Assembly (NCBI RefSeq): GCF_964355755.1
Contig: NC_092676.1
Location: forward strand, 11,640,288-11,704,287
Source: Antedon mediterranea
Taxonomy: Eukaryota; Echinodermata; Crinoidea; Comatulida; Antedonidae
DNA: 64,000 nt
Reading direction: 5' to 3'
A program made the position numbers and the translations under genes. Below the pieces are notes generated by a model that saw only the letters and a list, made by a program, of their open reading frames with translations, had not been told where the DNA came from and did not search any database. Positions 1-11,376 of the stretch are shown piece after piece; position 1 is the stretch's first letter; each line of letters begins with the position of its first letter.

Positions 1-31
1 GATTATGCATACAGTCGAGAAGCCAAACAAG
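1..31 (-). mobile_element. left piece of a split TTAA-family MITE
   Basis: Positions 1-31 match the reverse complement of the MITE at 28060-28552 (around 28220-28255). The match resumes at 6762, after the 6.7 kb insertion. The last eight bases, CAAACAAG (24-31), are the left target-site duplication. The rest of this MITE lies beyond the window. Confidence 0.75.
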
Positions 32-41
32 GAGACGGGTT

Positions 42-1000
42 GGTGAATTTTGTCCAAGATGGGGAAATTTCTGTCCAGAATGGGGAAATATTTTGTCCAG
101 AATAAGGACAAAAGCGATAGGTGGCGCTATAATCGTGTCCAAGATGGGGAAATTTCTGTCCAAGATGGGGAAGTGGTGGCGCTATATCGTGTCCAAAATG
201 GGGAAATTTCTGTCCAGGATGGGGAAGTGGTGGCGCTATATCGTGTCCAAAATGGGGAAATTTCTGTCCAGGATGGGGAAGTGGTGGCGCTATATCGTGT
301 CCAAAATGGGGAAATTTCTGTCCAGGATGGGGAAGTGGTGGCGCTATATCGTGTCCAAAATGGGGAAATTTCTGTCCAGGATGGGCTTATGCTGTGTCAA
401 AAATAGGCAAGCTGTCCATATAGAGAAATCAGATTTGTCCAAAATGGGGAAATTTCTGTCCAGGATGGGGAAGTGGTGGCGCTATATTGTGTCCAAAATG
501 GGGACATTTGTGTACAGGATGGGGAAATGCTGTGTCAAAAATAGAGAAGCTGTCCAATATAGAGAAATCCGATTTGTCCAAAATGAAGAAATTTCTGTCC
601 AGAATGGGGAAATACTGTGTCTAAAATAGCGAAGCTGTCCAATATAGAGAAATTCGATTTGTCCAAAATGGGGATTTCTGTCCAGGATGGGGAAGTGCTG
701 TGTCCAAAATAAAGAAGCTGTCCAATATAGATAAATCCGATTTGTCCGAAATGGGGAAATTTCTGTCTAAGATGGGGAAGTGCTGTGTCCAAAATAGAGC
801 TGTCCAATATAGAGAAATCCGATTTGTCCAAAATGGGTAAATTTTGTCCAGAATAGAGAAGGGCTGTGTCCAAAATAGAGAAACTGTCCAATATATAGAA
901 ATCCGATTTGTCCAAAGTGTTTTCTAAAATAGAGACATTTTCAGCAGAAAAATATAATTTTGACAAATTTCTCCAGAATAGAGAAGTGCTGTGTCCAAAT
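42..1000 (+). repeat. left subterminal tandem repeat of the hAT-like element, 54-bp unit
   Basis: Between about 170 and 390 the sequence repeats with an exact 54-bp period (starts near 172, 226, 280 and 334). Further out the units become irregular mixes of GTCCAAAATGGGG and CTGTCCAATATAGAGAAAT blocks. Because 54 is a multiple of three, two frames stay open by chance; these are not genes. Reverse-complement copies lie at 6171-6752. Confidence 0.9.
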
Positions 1001-1229
1001 TAGAGAAACTACAGTATCCAAGGCCTAATAAATTCAATTTTTCCGAATTGTATAAAAGAGAAACTGTCAAATATGTAGAGAAATTCAGAAATGTTCAAAA
1101 CGAGGAAAGTTTTTGTCAAGATTAGCGCTACATCGTGTCGAAAATCTGTCCCGCATATAGAGACTATCCAATATAATAGGGAATGTCTCAGTTATGGAAG
1201 CATTCAATTAATATTTAAGACGTATGGTA

Positions 1230-1445
1230 CAGTAGGCCTGTCACACCAAAATCAGTCCGGGCCAAAATCGGTCCGGCGGACCAGTTTTGGCTGCCAAAAT
1301 CAGTCCGGAGGACCATTTATGGTTATGGCTGCCAAAACCTGTCCGGCCGGACCAATTTTGGCCGCCAAAACTGGTCCGGCCAGGATAAAATCGGTCCGGG
1401 TAGTAGGACTGTTTTTGGCCGCCAAATATGGTCCGGTCTTACAAA
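1230..1445. repeat. GGTCCGG/CCAAAA palindromic short repeat
   Basis: A GC-richer patch of repeated CCAAAA(T/C)NGGTCCGG words in both orientations, which could fold into hairpins. It lies just inside the left terminal repeat of the hAT-like element and has no coding signal. Confidence 0.7.
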
Positions 1446-1934
1446 TATATGGTGCGCAAAATGAGTCATAATGTATATATCATTAAAAAAAAGCCATGAT
1501 TAGTCATTATATTGAAAACTACGGTTTTATTTGTTATTTTAATATTATAAATTAAGCCTGTTTTTTTTATTATCATTATTAGTAGTAACTCATCAATAAT
1601 TAGTACTAATTGTTAGGCTTTTTGTATACAATATGTATCTCTGCCTGTTTTTAATCTATTTTGTTCTTTTTTAACATCTTCGTTTCCCCATGATGTTAAA
1701 AACAATTTAATTATTAAATATTATTATTATTAACTATTTATGGTTAATCAATCACTATATAAGTTCAATACAATTATTATAAAACAATTATCCAATATTG
1801 ATTAGGCTGAGGAAGGAAAAAGGCCTCAATCATAAATAAAATCTAGCTGGCAATATCAGCGTCTCATACCCGTTCATGTGAGTGTGTGGCAGGCCGAAAT
1901 ATGAGTGAACACCTAAGTCATGTTTGTAGATAAA
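1446..1934. other. AT-rich interior of the hAT-like element, nothing recognised
   Basis: No open frame, repeat array or RNA gene could be supported here. Confidence 0.5.
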
Positions 1935-2352
1935 ATACATTTATTTATATATATATAAACTTTATTTAGACACGAGACTGATGTGCAGTACAACTCGTTC
2001 AATCAATATTGATTGTTTTTACACAAGTTCGTGATACTGTATTACAAAACAAAACAAAATCAACACCATATAAATACAACAGAAACGAAAAAAATTGAAA
2101 TTGAAAAGAAACAAAATTACAGCAGAATCCCCTTCATCTGACACCTCTATTTAGGGTACACCATACCGGTACTTCCCGTGTAAACGGGAACCCTTATCGA
2201 TGTGTATAATTCATGGGGATTCAACTGTAATACATAATAAATCTTTTGGATTTCATTGACGTTAAAATAATAGTGATAAAACACACATTTTACATAGTAT
2301 TTAGCCATTTTAAAAGTTGGATGTAGATCGTAGATTACCATACCATTATGTT

Positions 2353-2688
2353 TTACAATGCATTTTTCAGATACGTTTTAAACAACTTAACTGAATTTGG
2401 AAGGGTATCAACATTGAGACTATTCCATATAATTGCTCCACGATAAGACAGACTTCGTTTTTTAAAATCGGTTTTTGGCTTTGGGATGAATAGATGTGTA
2501 TCACTGTTCCTTAGATTATAATTTATATCATTGAATGTAAATACATTATTTAGGTAAGGTGGGGCATTATCTGTCAAAACCTTATATATAACCATACAAC
2601 ATTCATATCTATCTTGATAAAATAAAGGTGACCAATTAATTTGCCTTAGTGCCTCACTACTAGGTGTGTGTCCCATGTTAGACCACAC
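2353..2688 (-). pseudogene. C-terminal domain of the same LINE ORF, frameshifted
   Basis: Translation from 2688 continues the RT frame after a one-base shift near 2672 (both frames cover the same ICGLTWDT-type region). Motifs typical of LINE C-termini are INWSPLFYQDRYEC, NLRNSDTHLFIPKPKTD and GAIIWNSL. It ends with a normal stop at 2353, so this is the natural C-terminus. Confidence 0.8.
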
Positions 2689-4092
2689 ACGATTCGAGCT
2701 GTTCTGTTTTGGATAGTTTGAACTCTTTTCATTAGAGTTTGACTACTATTTCCCCAAATTATGTTACAATAGCTCAAGTAAGGTATTACAATAGAGTTTG
2801 CAATATGTTTTAATGTGTTTTGTGGAAAATAATAGCTACATCGTCTAAGCATACCCAATCCATTTAGAGCTTTACTTCGAATGTATTCAATCTGATTTTT
2901 CCATGATAAATGTTCGTCTATTATGATACCGAGATGTTTGCAATATAGAACGCGTGGTACAACATCGTTATCTATATTAACTGATCTATTTTTTTCTTTG
3001 GTGGTTGCCAATCGGTTTGTCGATCCGATCAACATGAACTCGGATTTAGAGACATTTAGACTCAATTTATTATTTTTTTTATTTTTAAGTTCTTCATTTA
3101 TACTTTGGTATATTTCATTTTCATTTTTTGAAGAACAATAAATTATAGTATCGTCAGCATACATACTTATTTTACATTTGTTTGCAACTTTCGATAGGTC
3201 ATTTATATATAAGAGGAAAGCAAGTGGGCCCACGATTGACCCCTGAGGCACTCCACATTGGATGTGTGTATAGTCAGACAATGTATTATTTACATTTGTG
3301 AATTGCTTTCGCTCAGACAGATAGCTCTCGAACCATTTTAAAACATATTTACTTAAACCATAAAGTCTCAATTGGCTTAATAGTATGTTATGGTTTACCG
3401 TATCAAAGGCCTTTTTAAAATCTAGTAAACAGATTCCGACCAGCTTACCCTCGTCTATTGCACTATACCAGTCTTCCGTCACTTTTGTAAGTGCAGTAGA
3501 TGTTGAGTATGATGGTCGAAAACCTGATTGATTTATACATAACAGATTATTATTATTCAAAAAAGCATAAAGTTGATTAAAAACGACTCGTTCAATTATT
3601 TTTGAAAGTATAGGTAGGACGGAAATGGTACGATAATTATTAGGGTTAGTTTTTTCACCATTCTTAAAAATTGGCGTGACCTTTGCTATTTTCCACGTAT
3701 TTGGGAATTTACATGTTGTGAAGGAGTGATTTATGATTCTTGTAATTGTTGGGGATATAATCGGGGCAGACAGTTTTAGAATGCCCGGTGGTAAGTTATC
3801 ATGACCAGTGGCTTTGTTTTTTGAAAGATTATTTAAGTATTTATATACAAATTCACATGTGATGTGTTCGAATTCAAAATTATTTTCGGTGAAAGCATCG
3901 ATTTCATCATAATTTATATCATTTATCGGCTCATGTATTTGTGATGCAAGATTTGAACCTATATTTGAGAAAAATGTAATAATTTCATTTGCGATGTCCT
4001 TGGCTTTATAGAGGACATCGCCATTATCATTGCAAATTGTTTGAATAGTTTGAGTTTTCTTTTTTGACGATATAATATATCTTATGGTATCC
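2646..4092 (-). pseudogene. reverse transcriptase of LINE (N-terminal and catalytic part)
   Basis: An uninterrupted frame reads from about 4092 down to 2646; an initiator is not needed because the gene is 5' truncated. Visible RT blocks are TPIFKNG, NNYRTISVLP, QSGFRPSYST, LLDFKKAFDTV, CGVPQGSIVGPLAFLLYINDL and the catalytic MYADD, followed by HLGIIIDEHLSW and YCNIIWG. The enzyme would copy its own RNA at a nicked target. The frame ends prematurely at 2646, and coding sequence resumes in another frame at 2688. The upstream frame is lost near 4095 in an A-run. Confidence 0.85.
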
Positions 4093-4504
4093 CATGTTTT
4101 TTTACATCGTTTTTATTTTCTTTTATACTTTCTTGAATAAAATTAGCTTTACTTTTACGTATTAATTTATTGCACATAAAATTATTATCTATTAATTTAA
4201 TTAATGAACTATAAACGTGAATTTGAGTATTTTACTTTGAAATAAAAAAACAATCACCGTATCCTGATGATAAAATAATAAATAAATCCATATCCTAGTA
4301 AAATATTTTCATTTTATTACAATTCTATGTAATTTTATTAGAATAAGTAGTCACATCATTTTCATTGTTTTTTTTTTGTATTAACAGGTGCTTTTGATTG
4401 GTTATTTGTTATTCGTAGGGCCACTGATAAAGTTTTGCAAGAGGAACTCTTGTCAGTACCGGTAGATTTTGTAATGTAATGTTTGTATTGAATAGGCTAC
4501 TGTA

Positions 4505-6020
4505 ATCATTGATTGTTTATTAATTAATACCCGCGGTCTGTGGTAAAAAAAAAATAAATAAATAAATAAAAAACAAAGAAAGAAAAAAAAAATAAATAAA
4601 AAGGATAAAAAGAAGGAAAAGAAGCGACAATCTGTATTAATTATATTAATAAATATCCTGTAGGCCTACTCTTTCTTGATGTGGTACTACTTTCTTTTGT
4701 GGTTTTTATTGTTGGAATTTAATATAATATACTGTAGTTTTTAACGATTAACATAAGTAGACATAATAAATCAGCATAGCAATTCACTCCCTGGTAAATT
4801 TAAAGGAATCCACATTGATAGAATAGTTGCTCACTAATAACATTTGTATAGACACAAAGTTTTTGAGAGAAATGTAACAAAAAAATAAATCTAATTGAGC
4901 ATGATAAACCTTACAGAAAATGCGAAGCACTGGCTGTAATCATATTTTAATATCAACATAATTATTAGCCCTAAACTATGCCTATTTGGAGTAGGAAATA
5001 ACGCAATTAAAAGCACTAATGTTACTAATATGCAAACACTCGTATACTATTGTAAAATGAGAAAAATTAGGCCAAATATTGCACGATTTGTCAATGATAT
5101 CACTTTGTTTATAGCTGGAAATTAATGATTCGGCGTGTACGTTTGATTTTAAACCATTGAGTTACTATAATAACTCAAGGATTCCATCATGTGGTCGAAA
5201 TTCCATGTGGAATTACTGCATGTGACGGTAGATTAATACCCGCGGTCTGTGGTAAAAAAAATAAAATAAAAAATAAAGAAAAAAAATAAAAAAAAGAAAA
5301 AGGATAAAAAGAAGGAAAAGAAGCGACAACCTGTATTAATTATATTAATAAATATCCTGCACTCTTTCTTGATGTGGTATAATGATGTCGGTGCCTGTAC
5401 TACTTTCTGTTGTGGTTTTTATGGTTGGAATTTAATATAATATACTGTAGTTTTTAACGTTAGATAAAAATGTATAGAATCAGTGTAAATTTACTTTAGA
5501 GGTAAATTGGAACCATTTCACTCAATAAATGTTCATTATACTTAAAAATAGCTGATAAAGGTGTCACATATTTACCAACCTGTACTTTGAAACTGTTTCC
5601 AGGCTGAGTACCGTAATTATTTTAAGGGGATAAGAGCCTATTTTGAGCCTGAATTTTACCTGTGGGACGATAGATTAATACTCGTGGTCTGTGGTCGAAA
5701 AAAAGGTTAAAAAAAAGATAAAAAGGTAGAGATAGAGAAGGAAATAAAAAGAAATTGAAGATGATAAAAAAAAAGAAGTGACAACCTGTATTAATTATAT
5801 TAATAAATATCCTGTACTCTTTCTTGATGTGGTATAATAAGGGCGGTGACGGTACTACCTTCTGTTGTGGTTTTTATGGTTGGAATTTAATATAATATAC
5901 TGTAGTTTTTAACGTCAGATAAATGTATACATTCAGTGAAAATTTACTTTAGAAGTAAATTGGAACCACATCCCTCACTAAATGTTTATTATACTTAAAA
6001 TTAGCTGATAACGGTGTTAA
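4505..6020. repeat. three diverged copies of a 230-350 bp interior repeat
   Basis: Copies begin with TTAATACCCGCGGTCTGTGG or a close variant near 4526, 5231 and 5671. Each continues through an A-rich run, GACAACCTGTATTAATTATA and a conserved block ending in TACTGTAGTTTTTAACG. Copies 2 and 3 share a further 100 bp and lie 440 bp apart, indicating a tandem duplication (5231-5577 and 5671-6017). Non-coding. Confidence 0.8.
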
Positions 6021-6170
6021 TTATTTAATTAATAGAACACTTTTCCACTTCAAATGTACTTTTAAAGTGTTAACATAGTACTGTTATTATTGTGTACATT
6101 TTGTAATGTTTTCAGATTAGAAGTGTGAACTTAATTAAAGTTTTTAAAACAAAAAAAAGTTTCTTATGTT

Positions 6171-6752
6171 GTGTTAATGTTTTGCCTTCTCTATATTGTA
6201 CAGCTTCCCTATTTTAGACACAGTATTTCCCCATTTTGGACAGAAATGTCTTTATTTTGGACAAATCGGATTTCTCTATATTGGACAGCTTCACCATCTT
6301 GGACACAGCACTTCCCCATTCTGGACAGAAATTTCCCCATCCTGGACAGAAATTTCCCCATTTTGGACAAATCTGATTTCTCTATATGGACAGCTTGCCT
6401 ATTTTTGACACAGCATAAGCCCATCCTGGACAGAAATTTCCCCATTTTGGACACGATATAGCGCCACCACTTCCCCATCCTGGACAGAAATTTCCCCATT
6501 TTGGACACGATATAGCGCCACCACTTCCCCATCCTGGACAGAAATTTTCCCTTTTTGGACACGATATAGCGCCACCACTTCCCCATCTTGGACAGAAATT
6601 TCCCCATTTTGGACAAATCGGATTTCTCTATATTGGACAGCTTCCCCATCTTGGACACGATTATAGCGCCACCTATCGCTTTTGTCCTTATTCTGGACAA
6701 AATATTTCCCCATTCTGGACAGAAATTTCCCCATCTTGGACAAAATTCACCA
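6171..6752 (-). repeat. right subterminal tandem repeat of the hAT-like element
   Basis: Reverse complement of the array at 42-700, with the same 54-bp unit between about 6420 and 6590 and the same spacer block containing GGACAAAAGCGATAGGTGGC. It forms the inverted partner of the left end. Confidence 0.9.
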
Positions 6753-6769
6753 CACCTATTGCAAACAAG

Positions 6770-6986
6770 TGCGTTGCATTATGAGATATGTTTTGATCGA
6801 AAACTTTGACTGGAAGTCAAAGTTATTTTTTGAACAAAAAAACGTCTTATTTCAGTTAAATGATTTTGTTTTCAACTAATTTTTGGTGAAAGCTAATAAC
6901 TATTATGATACTTTAAAATGACCAACTTTTTTTTCAAAATATTTATTTTTTATTTTTTTGGAATTAGTCAAAGGGAAAATACATCT
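6770..6986 (-). mobile_element. right piece of the split TTAA-family MITE
   Basis: Continues the MITE interrupted at position 31. It matches 28060-28225 in reverse and ends ACATCT followed by TTAA (6987-6990). It is truncated only by the window start. Confidence 0.8.
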
Positions 6987-6990
6987 TTAA

Positions 6991-7344
6991 GGCTTTATTT
7001 CAATTGCCATATACAATTAATAAGAAATAACACGAGGTCAAAAGATGGAGATATAAATTAATAAATATAAAAAATGATCAAGGGAATTTTCCATCGAGGG
7101 TATTAAAAAGAAAATATCCGGCACGGGTCATATACTGGATACTTTTTTAAAAGCATAACATGACACAGGCGTACATGCAGCGCATAGGCTATAAAAGTGT
7201 TTAAATTTCATATAAATATTATTTTGATGATTTGCATCTCTAAGTATGATTATTAAGAATGTCTATTTTAATTCAATTTAAGTTTCATCTTACTCAATGA
7301 CAGATTCATCTTTTTAGCATGCTCATTTTACTGCTCTAATTGTG
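6991..7344. other. AT-rich spacer, nothing recognised
   Basis: No gene, repeat or RNA could be supported. Confidence 0.4.
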
Positions 7345-7358
7345 TTCCAATATAACAT

Positions 7359-8420
7359 ATGGCATATGGCATATCCCACGATATTCTTCTCCGCAAGCTA
7401 TTGTTGACATTCAATATCAATGACACTGCGTTAAGCTGGATAACTTCTTTTTTATCAAATCTTGTACAGCGTGTTGTATATAAAGGCAAATCTTCAGACT
7501 GGTTGCCTGTTAAATCAGGCGTGCCGCAAGGGTCTGTTTTGGGTCCGTTGCTTTTTGTCATGTATGCTAATGACCTTCATCTATACATTACATCTAGTAT
7601 TATACAATACGCTGATGATGTGTTCATTTTTCGCAATGTTTGCACTAGGGATTCAGACTCAAATATTCAAACAGATCTAACGTCTATTGATTCTTGGGCA
7701 AAAAAAAATTGCCTCAAACTGAATCCCAATAAATGCAAATCTATGCGACTTACTTGGAGAAGAGGATATCCCAAACCTATATACAGCATTTCTGATACAC
7801 TTTTAGATTGTAATGATTCATTAAACATTTTAGGCTGCTCAATACAAAGTAACTTGTCATGGGACAATTAAGTTTAGGATGCAGTATCAAATTGTAACCG
7901 TCTTATTGGTCTTATACGGTTAATCACATCTAATGCCCCTAGTAGTGTAGCTCTCCATCTTTATAAGACACTTGTGCTGCCATGCTTATATTATTGTTCT
8001 CCGGTGTACCGTAAAAAACATATAAATATGCTAGAATCCGTTCAGAGGAGAGCTACCTGCATGATCTTGAAGAAAGGTTATTTAGATCAACATTATATAG
8101 ATAGAAGAAAGGAGCTAGGTCTAATGTCAGTAGAGAATAGGCGTGATTTCTTAAACATGACATTCATTGCCAATATAATAATTTCTCCACGATCTGATTT
8201 TATGAGTGAATATGTTGATTTTTTTTTAGTTAATAATCGACACCTAGATATACTCACCTTTCATCATGGTAGAGCTCGTACTAATGCTTTTAAATACTCA
8301 GGGATAGTACGGTTTCCTAAAATGTTTTCAGAACTTGGTGCTACGATCAGAAACAATCTTATTGAAGAGTCGTTTTTTAAGTTTAAACACAGTTTAAAGC
8401 AACATTTTATAGATTTTTAA
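7359..8420 (+). pseudogene. LINE reverse transcriptase with two nonsense codons
   Basis: One frame runs from 7359 to 8420 and is interrupted only by TAA (7869-7871) and, two codons later, TAG. RT motifs are SHDILLRKL, SGVPQGSVLGPLLFVMYANDL and QYADDVFIF (catalytic YADD), then CLKLNPNKCK and LGCSIQSNLSWDN. After the stops come LYKTLVLPCLYYCSPVYRKK and ESVQRRATCMILKK. The C-terminus is complete. The N-terminal endonuclease is missing. Confidence 0.85.
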
Positions 8421-8434
8421 CTTTTCATATTTTT

Positions 8435-8660
8435 ATTAACATGATTGTACCTACTTTGAATTTTTAACTTTTTAACTTTTATACAATCAGAATTTTTAAC
8501 TTTTATACAATCATAATTTTTAACTTTTATACAATCAGAATTTAACTTTTATACAATCAGAATTTTTAACTTTTATACATTCATAATTTTTAACTTTTAT
8601 TCAATCAGAATTTTTAACTTTTATACAATCAGAATTTTTAACTTTTACACAATCAGATTG
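8435..8660 (+). repeat. 22-24 bp tandem repeat in LINE 3' UTR
   Basis: About nine to ten copies of AATTTTTAACTTTTATACAA-TCAG directly follow the LINE stop codon. Short tandem repeats near the 3' end are common in several non-LTR clades. Confidence 0.9.
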
Positions 8661-8905
8661 TTCAGATAGCAATTGCATTTTTATAACACTTTTGTTAACA
8701 TTTTATTATACCTTATTCTTCTATGTTTTTTTCTAAATTTGTTAAATGTCGGTTTTATTGTATCGTTCAAGTTGACAGGGGCTGGTCAAGCACATCACAA
8801 GATGACAGTTTTATACTTTTGCTTTTCCGCTACTCCCCTGTTATACTTATATGTTTGTTTTTTTGCTATGTAGAAAGATTGAAAATAAAATAAATAAAAA
8901 ATAAA

Positions 8906-10429
8906 CCTAAAATTAAACATAAACAAAGTCCCAAGTTAAATATGCAATTTCTGTTATTTTTAGAGCGAGTTCGTTTTGTTGTACTTATATTATTAAGTAT
9001 TTAATTGTTGTAATAACCAATTTAACGATGACCACCATATTTACCAACCTGAGAGATTTAAAATGCGGGACAGACTATTTTTGTAGGGGGTGAGGGGCGT
9101 GATCGGACACAAAGTATTTACAGCCCCCACCCCTTAGTGGCGGCTTGCGACGGAAACAAATTTAGTTCACTGGAACTCCTATGGCCGGAAATATTACTCT
9201 CGCACGTAAAATTCATGATGAATGGCACCTCTTGTATTCTGGTACGGTAAGCGATGCAAATATTATTAGATTGTATGTTACTCTTTTTTTGTTAATCTAT
9301 AATTCAACGTTTTTCAGCATGCTGATTCTTGAAATTATTTTATTAAAAAACATTTTTTGGAGTGTAAAAATTGAACTGATCCACCAACCAATAGCAAGAA
9401 AATTGGGTTTACCTTTCATAAATGCACACATGTAATGTGTAATATTGCGATCATGACAAACGCATAGTTATAGGCCCATCCTCGTCACGGCGAGCGACCA
9501 CGGACACATTAATTGTTACTTTCCTCTGATATTACGTATTTTATTGATGTGTGGTGTAATAATATAAATAGGCCTACTCGTATAATGTTCTATACTTTTA
9601 AAATATACCAATTAATTTGAATGCATTTTCCTCTCAAATTGTGATAAAACATATTAACGCATCGTATTATAGGCCTACTTAGGTTTAAACGCGTGTTTCA
9701 TTAAAAAAAAACACTTGGAATGCGGCTGTCCCAAACGATGCGAGACGGTTGGTAACTATGGACCACATAAATAATTTTAAGTAGCCCTACCATTTGTTTG
9801 TTGGAATTAATGGTATCGATTAATTACAAAACTATTGAATATTATGTAATGTCGTACCTTATACCGCCAAACCAAAAATTTGGTACTGAGAGATTTTTTT
9901 GTCTTATCTTACACTTTGATATCATGTGTTATTGGTGGTACAATTCAGAATAGAATAGGACAGGCGGTTTAGCGTTAAACCCGGTCGATGTAAATAAAAA
10001 TCGGATAAAGTTAATTTTCAGTCGAGCGTTTCTTTGGTAAGTTGCCGATGCTCTAAATATCGTCAAATTTAATAACACTTTGTAATAGGCCTATATATAT
10101 ATATATATAACAATAATTAATCAAAAATAAACTTATAAATTTGTAATTGTGTTCTGACCGTACTTTTTCACCGGTTGGTCTCTCTTCCCGTCACGCCGCT
10201 CCTTTTGTATATTCTTATTGATGATATAATTCTGCTTATGCCATATTTTTCTAATCTATTTTTAAATGTTCCTGTAAAAATCCTAATAATAAATATGAAC
10301 CTCTAGGCCTAACCACTGAAATTTTATAAAAGACTTACTTATACAGTGTTATTTAGGGTTAAAATTCAATTAGTAAACAATATGCATACATACATAGTAG
10401 ATTAATAAAATTTACAGCTTGCCCAGCTT
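8906..10429. other. non-coding AT-rich region, no gene seen
   Basis: Only short open frames occur (for example 9181-9435), without recognisable domains. A short (TA)n tract lies near 10090, and scattered TAGGCCTA motifs are present. Confidence 0.5.
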
Positions 10430-11376
10430 GTTTAAATGGACCCGCACTCAAGGTTACAAAATGGGGATTTGAATTGAATGCTATTTAACTAAAAAACACG
10501 CTCTCAGGGAAAAATCACAGAAATTGCATAACTGTACCTTTAAATTTATTTATAAAGTAAAGTCAAACAAGATAAAATCAGGTCTATTTAAGCAATTGAA
10601 TGCTGTTTAATTAAAAAACTCGCTCTCAAGGAAAATCACAGAAATTACGTAACTGTACCTTTACATTTATTTTTATTGAATGAAATTATTAGTGTTCATC
10701 ACACGGAACTAAATTAAACTCAAACAAGAAAAAATCAGGTCTATTTAAGCAATTGAATGCTGTTTAATTAAAAAACTCGCTCTCAAGGAAAATCACAGAA
10801 ATTACGTAACTGTACCTTTAAATTTATTTTTACTGAATGAAATTATTGGTGTTCATTACATGGAAATAAAGTAAACTCAAACAAGAAAAAATCAGGTCTA
10901 TTTAAGCAATTGAATGCTGTTTAATTAAAATACTCGCTCTCAAGAAAAATCACAGAAATTACGTAACTGTACCTTTAAATTTATTTTTATAGAATGAAAT
11001 TATTAGTGTTCATCACATGGAACTAAAGTAAACTCAAACAAGAAAAAATCAATTCTATTTAAGCAATTGAATGCTGTTTAATTAAAAAACACGCTCTCAA
11101 GGAAAATCGCAGAAATTACGTAACTGTACCTTTAAATTTATTTTTATTGAATGAAATTATTAGTGTTCATCACATAGAACTAAAGTAAAGTCAAACAAGA
11201 TAAAATCAAGTCTATTTAAGCAATTGAATGCTGTTTAATTAAAAAACTCGCTCTCAAGGAAAATCACAGAAATTACGTAACTGTACCTTTAAATTTATTT
11301 TTATTGAATGAAATTATTAGTGTTCATTACAAGGAACTAAAGTAAACTCAAACAAGAAAAAATCAAGTCTATTTAA
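10430..11376 (+). repeat. 157-bp tandem repeat array, left part
   Basis: Unit starts (GCAATTGAATGCTG) occur at 10592, 10749, 10906, 11063 and 11220, an exact 157-bp period, preceded by a shorter diverged unit from about 10430. The next unit start, expected at 11377, is replaced by a TTAA-flanked insertion. The array resumes at 13827. Units contain no stable open frame. Confidence 0.95.

Larger units (their letters stand above)
1935..4200 (-). mobile_element. 5'-truncated non-LTR retrotransposon (CR1/Jockey-like), inactive
   Basis: This is a minus-strand LINE nested inside the 6.7 kb element. It starts in the linker between endonuclease and RT and is therefore 5' truncated. It runs through RT and the C-terminal domain, then a 3' UTR with AATAAA near 1965 followed by a TA-rich tail. 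It carries at least two frameshifts: one in an A-run near 4095 and one near 2672. Clade assignment is by general RT resemblance only. Confidence 0.8.
32..6761. mobile_element. 6.7 kb hAT-like DNA transposon with subterminal tandem repeats, non-autonomous
   Basis: The element is bounded by a perfect 8-bp direct duplication CAAACAAG (24-31 and 6762-6769). The uninterrupted target is visible in the related MITE near 28230, which proves the insertion. Its ends are inverted repeats of about 0.6-1 kb made of degenerate units containing GTCCAAAATGGGGAAAT; the outermost 10-15 bp match only partly. An 8-bp duplication is typical of hAT elements, but the tips do not show the usual CAG start, so the superfamily is inferred. 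No transposase is visible inside. The interior holds a minus-strand LINE, a GGTCCGG-rich repeat and three copies of a 230-350 bp repeat. Confidence 0.75.
7345..8905 (+). mobile_element. 5'-truncated LINE fragment with tandem-repeat 3' UTR
   Basis: The element holds RT and the C-terminal domain on the plus strand, then a 3' UTR with 22-24 bp tandem repeats, and ends in an A/T-rich AATAAAATAAATAAAA tail near 8905. It is truncated at the start of RT. The coding frame is unbroken except for two in-frame stops. Confidence 0.75.

Noticed and set aside
50-629. Two overlapping repeat ORFs (118 and 178 codons) with 18-residue repeats
   Set aside because: The 54-bp unit is a multiple of three and has no stops in two frames. 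The same DNA is the inverted end of a transposon at 6171-6752.
535-966. 143-codon minus-strand ORF at the left terminal repeat
   Set aside because: Reverse reading of the same degenerate repeat; no domain.
9181-9435. 84-codon ORF MAGNITLARKIHDEWH...
   Set aside because: Hydrophobic AT-rich translation, no splice context, no recognisable family.
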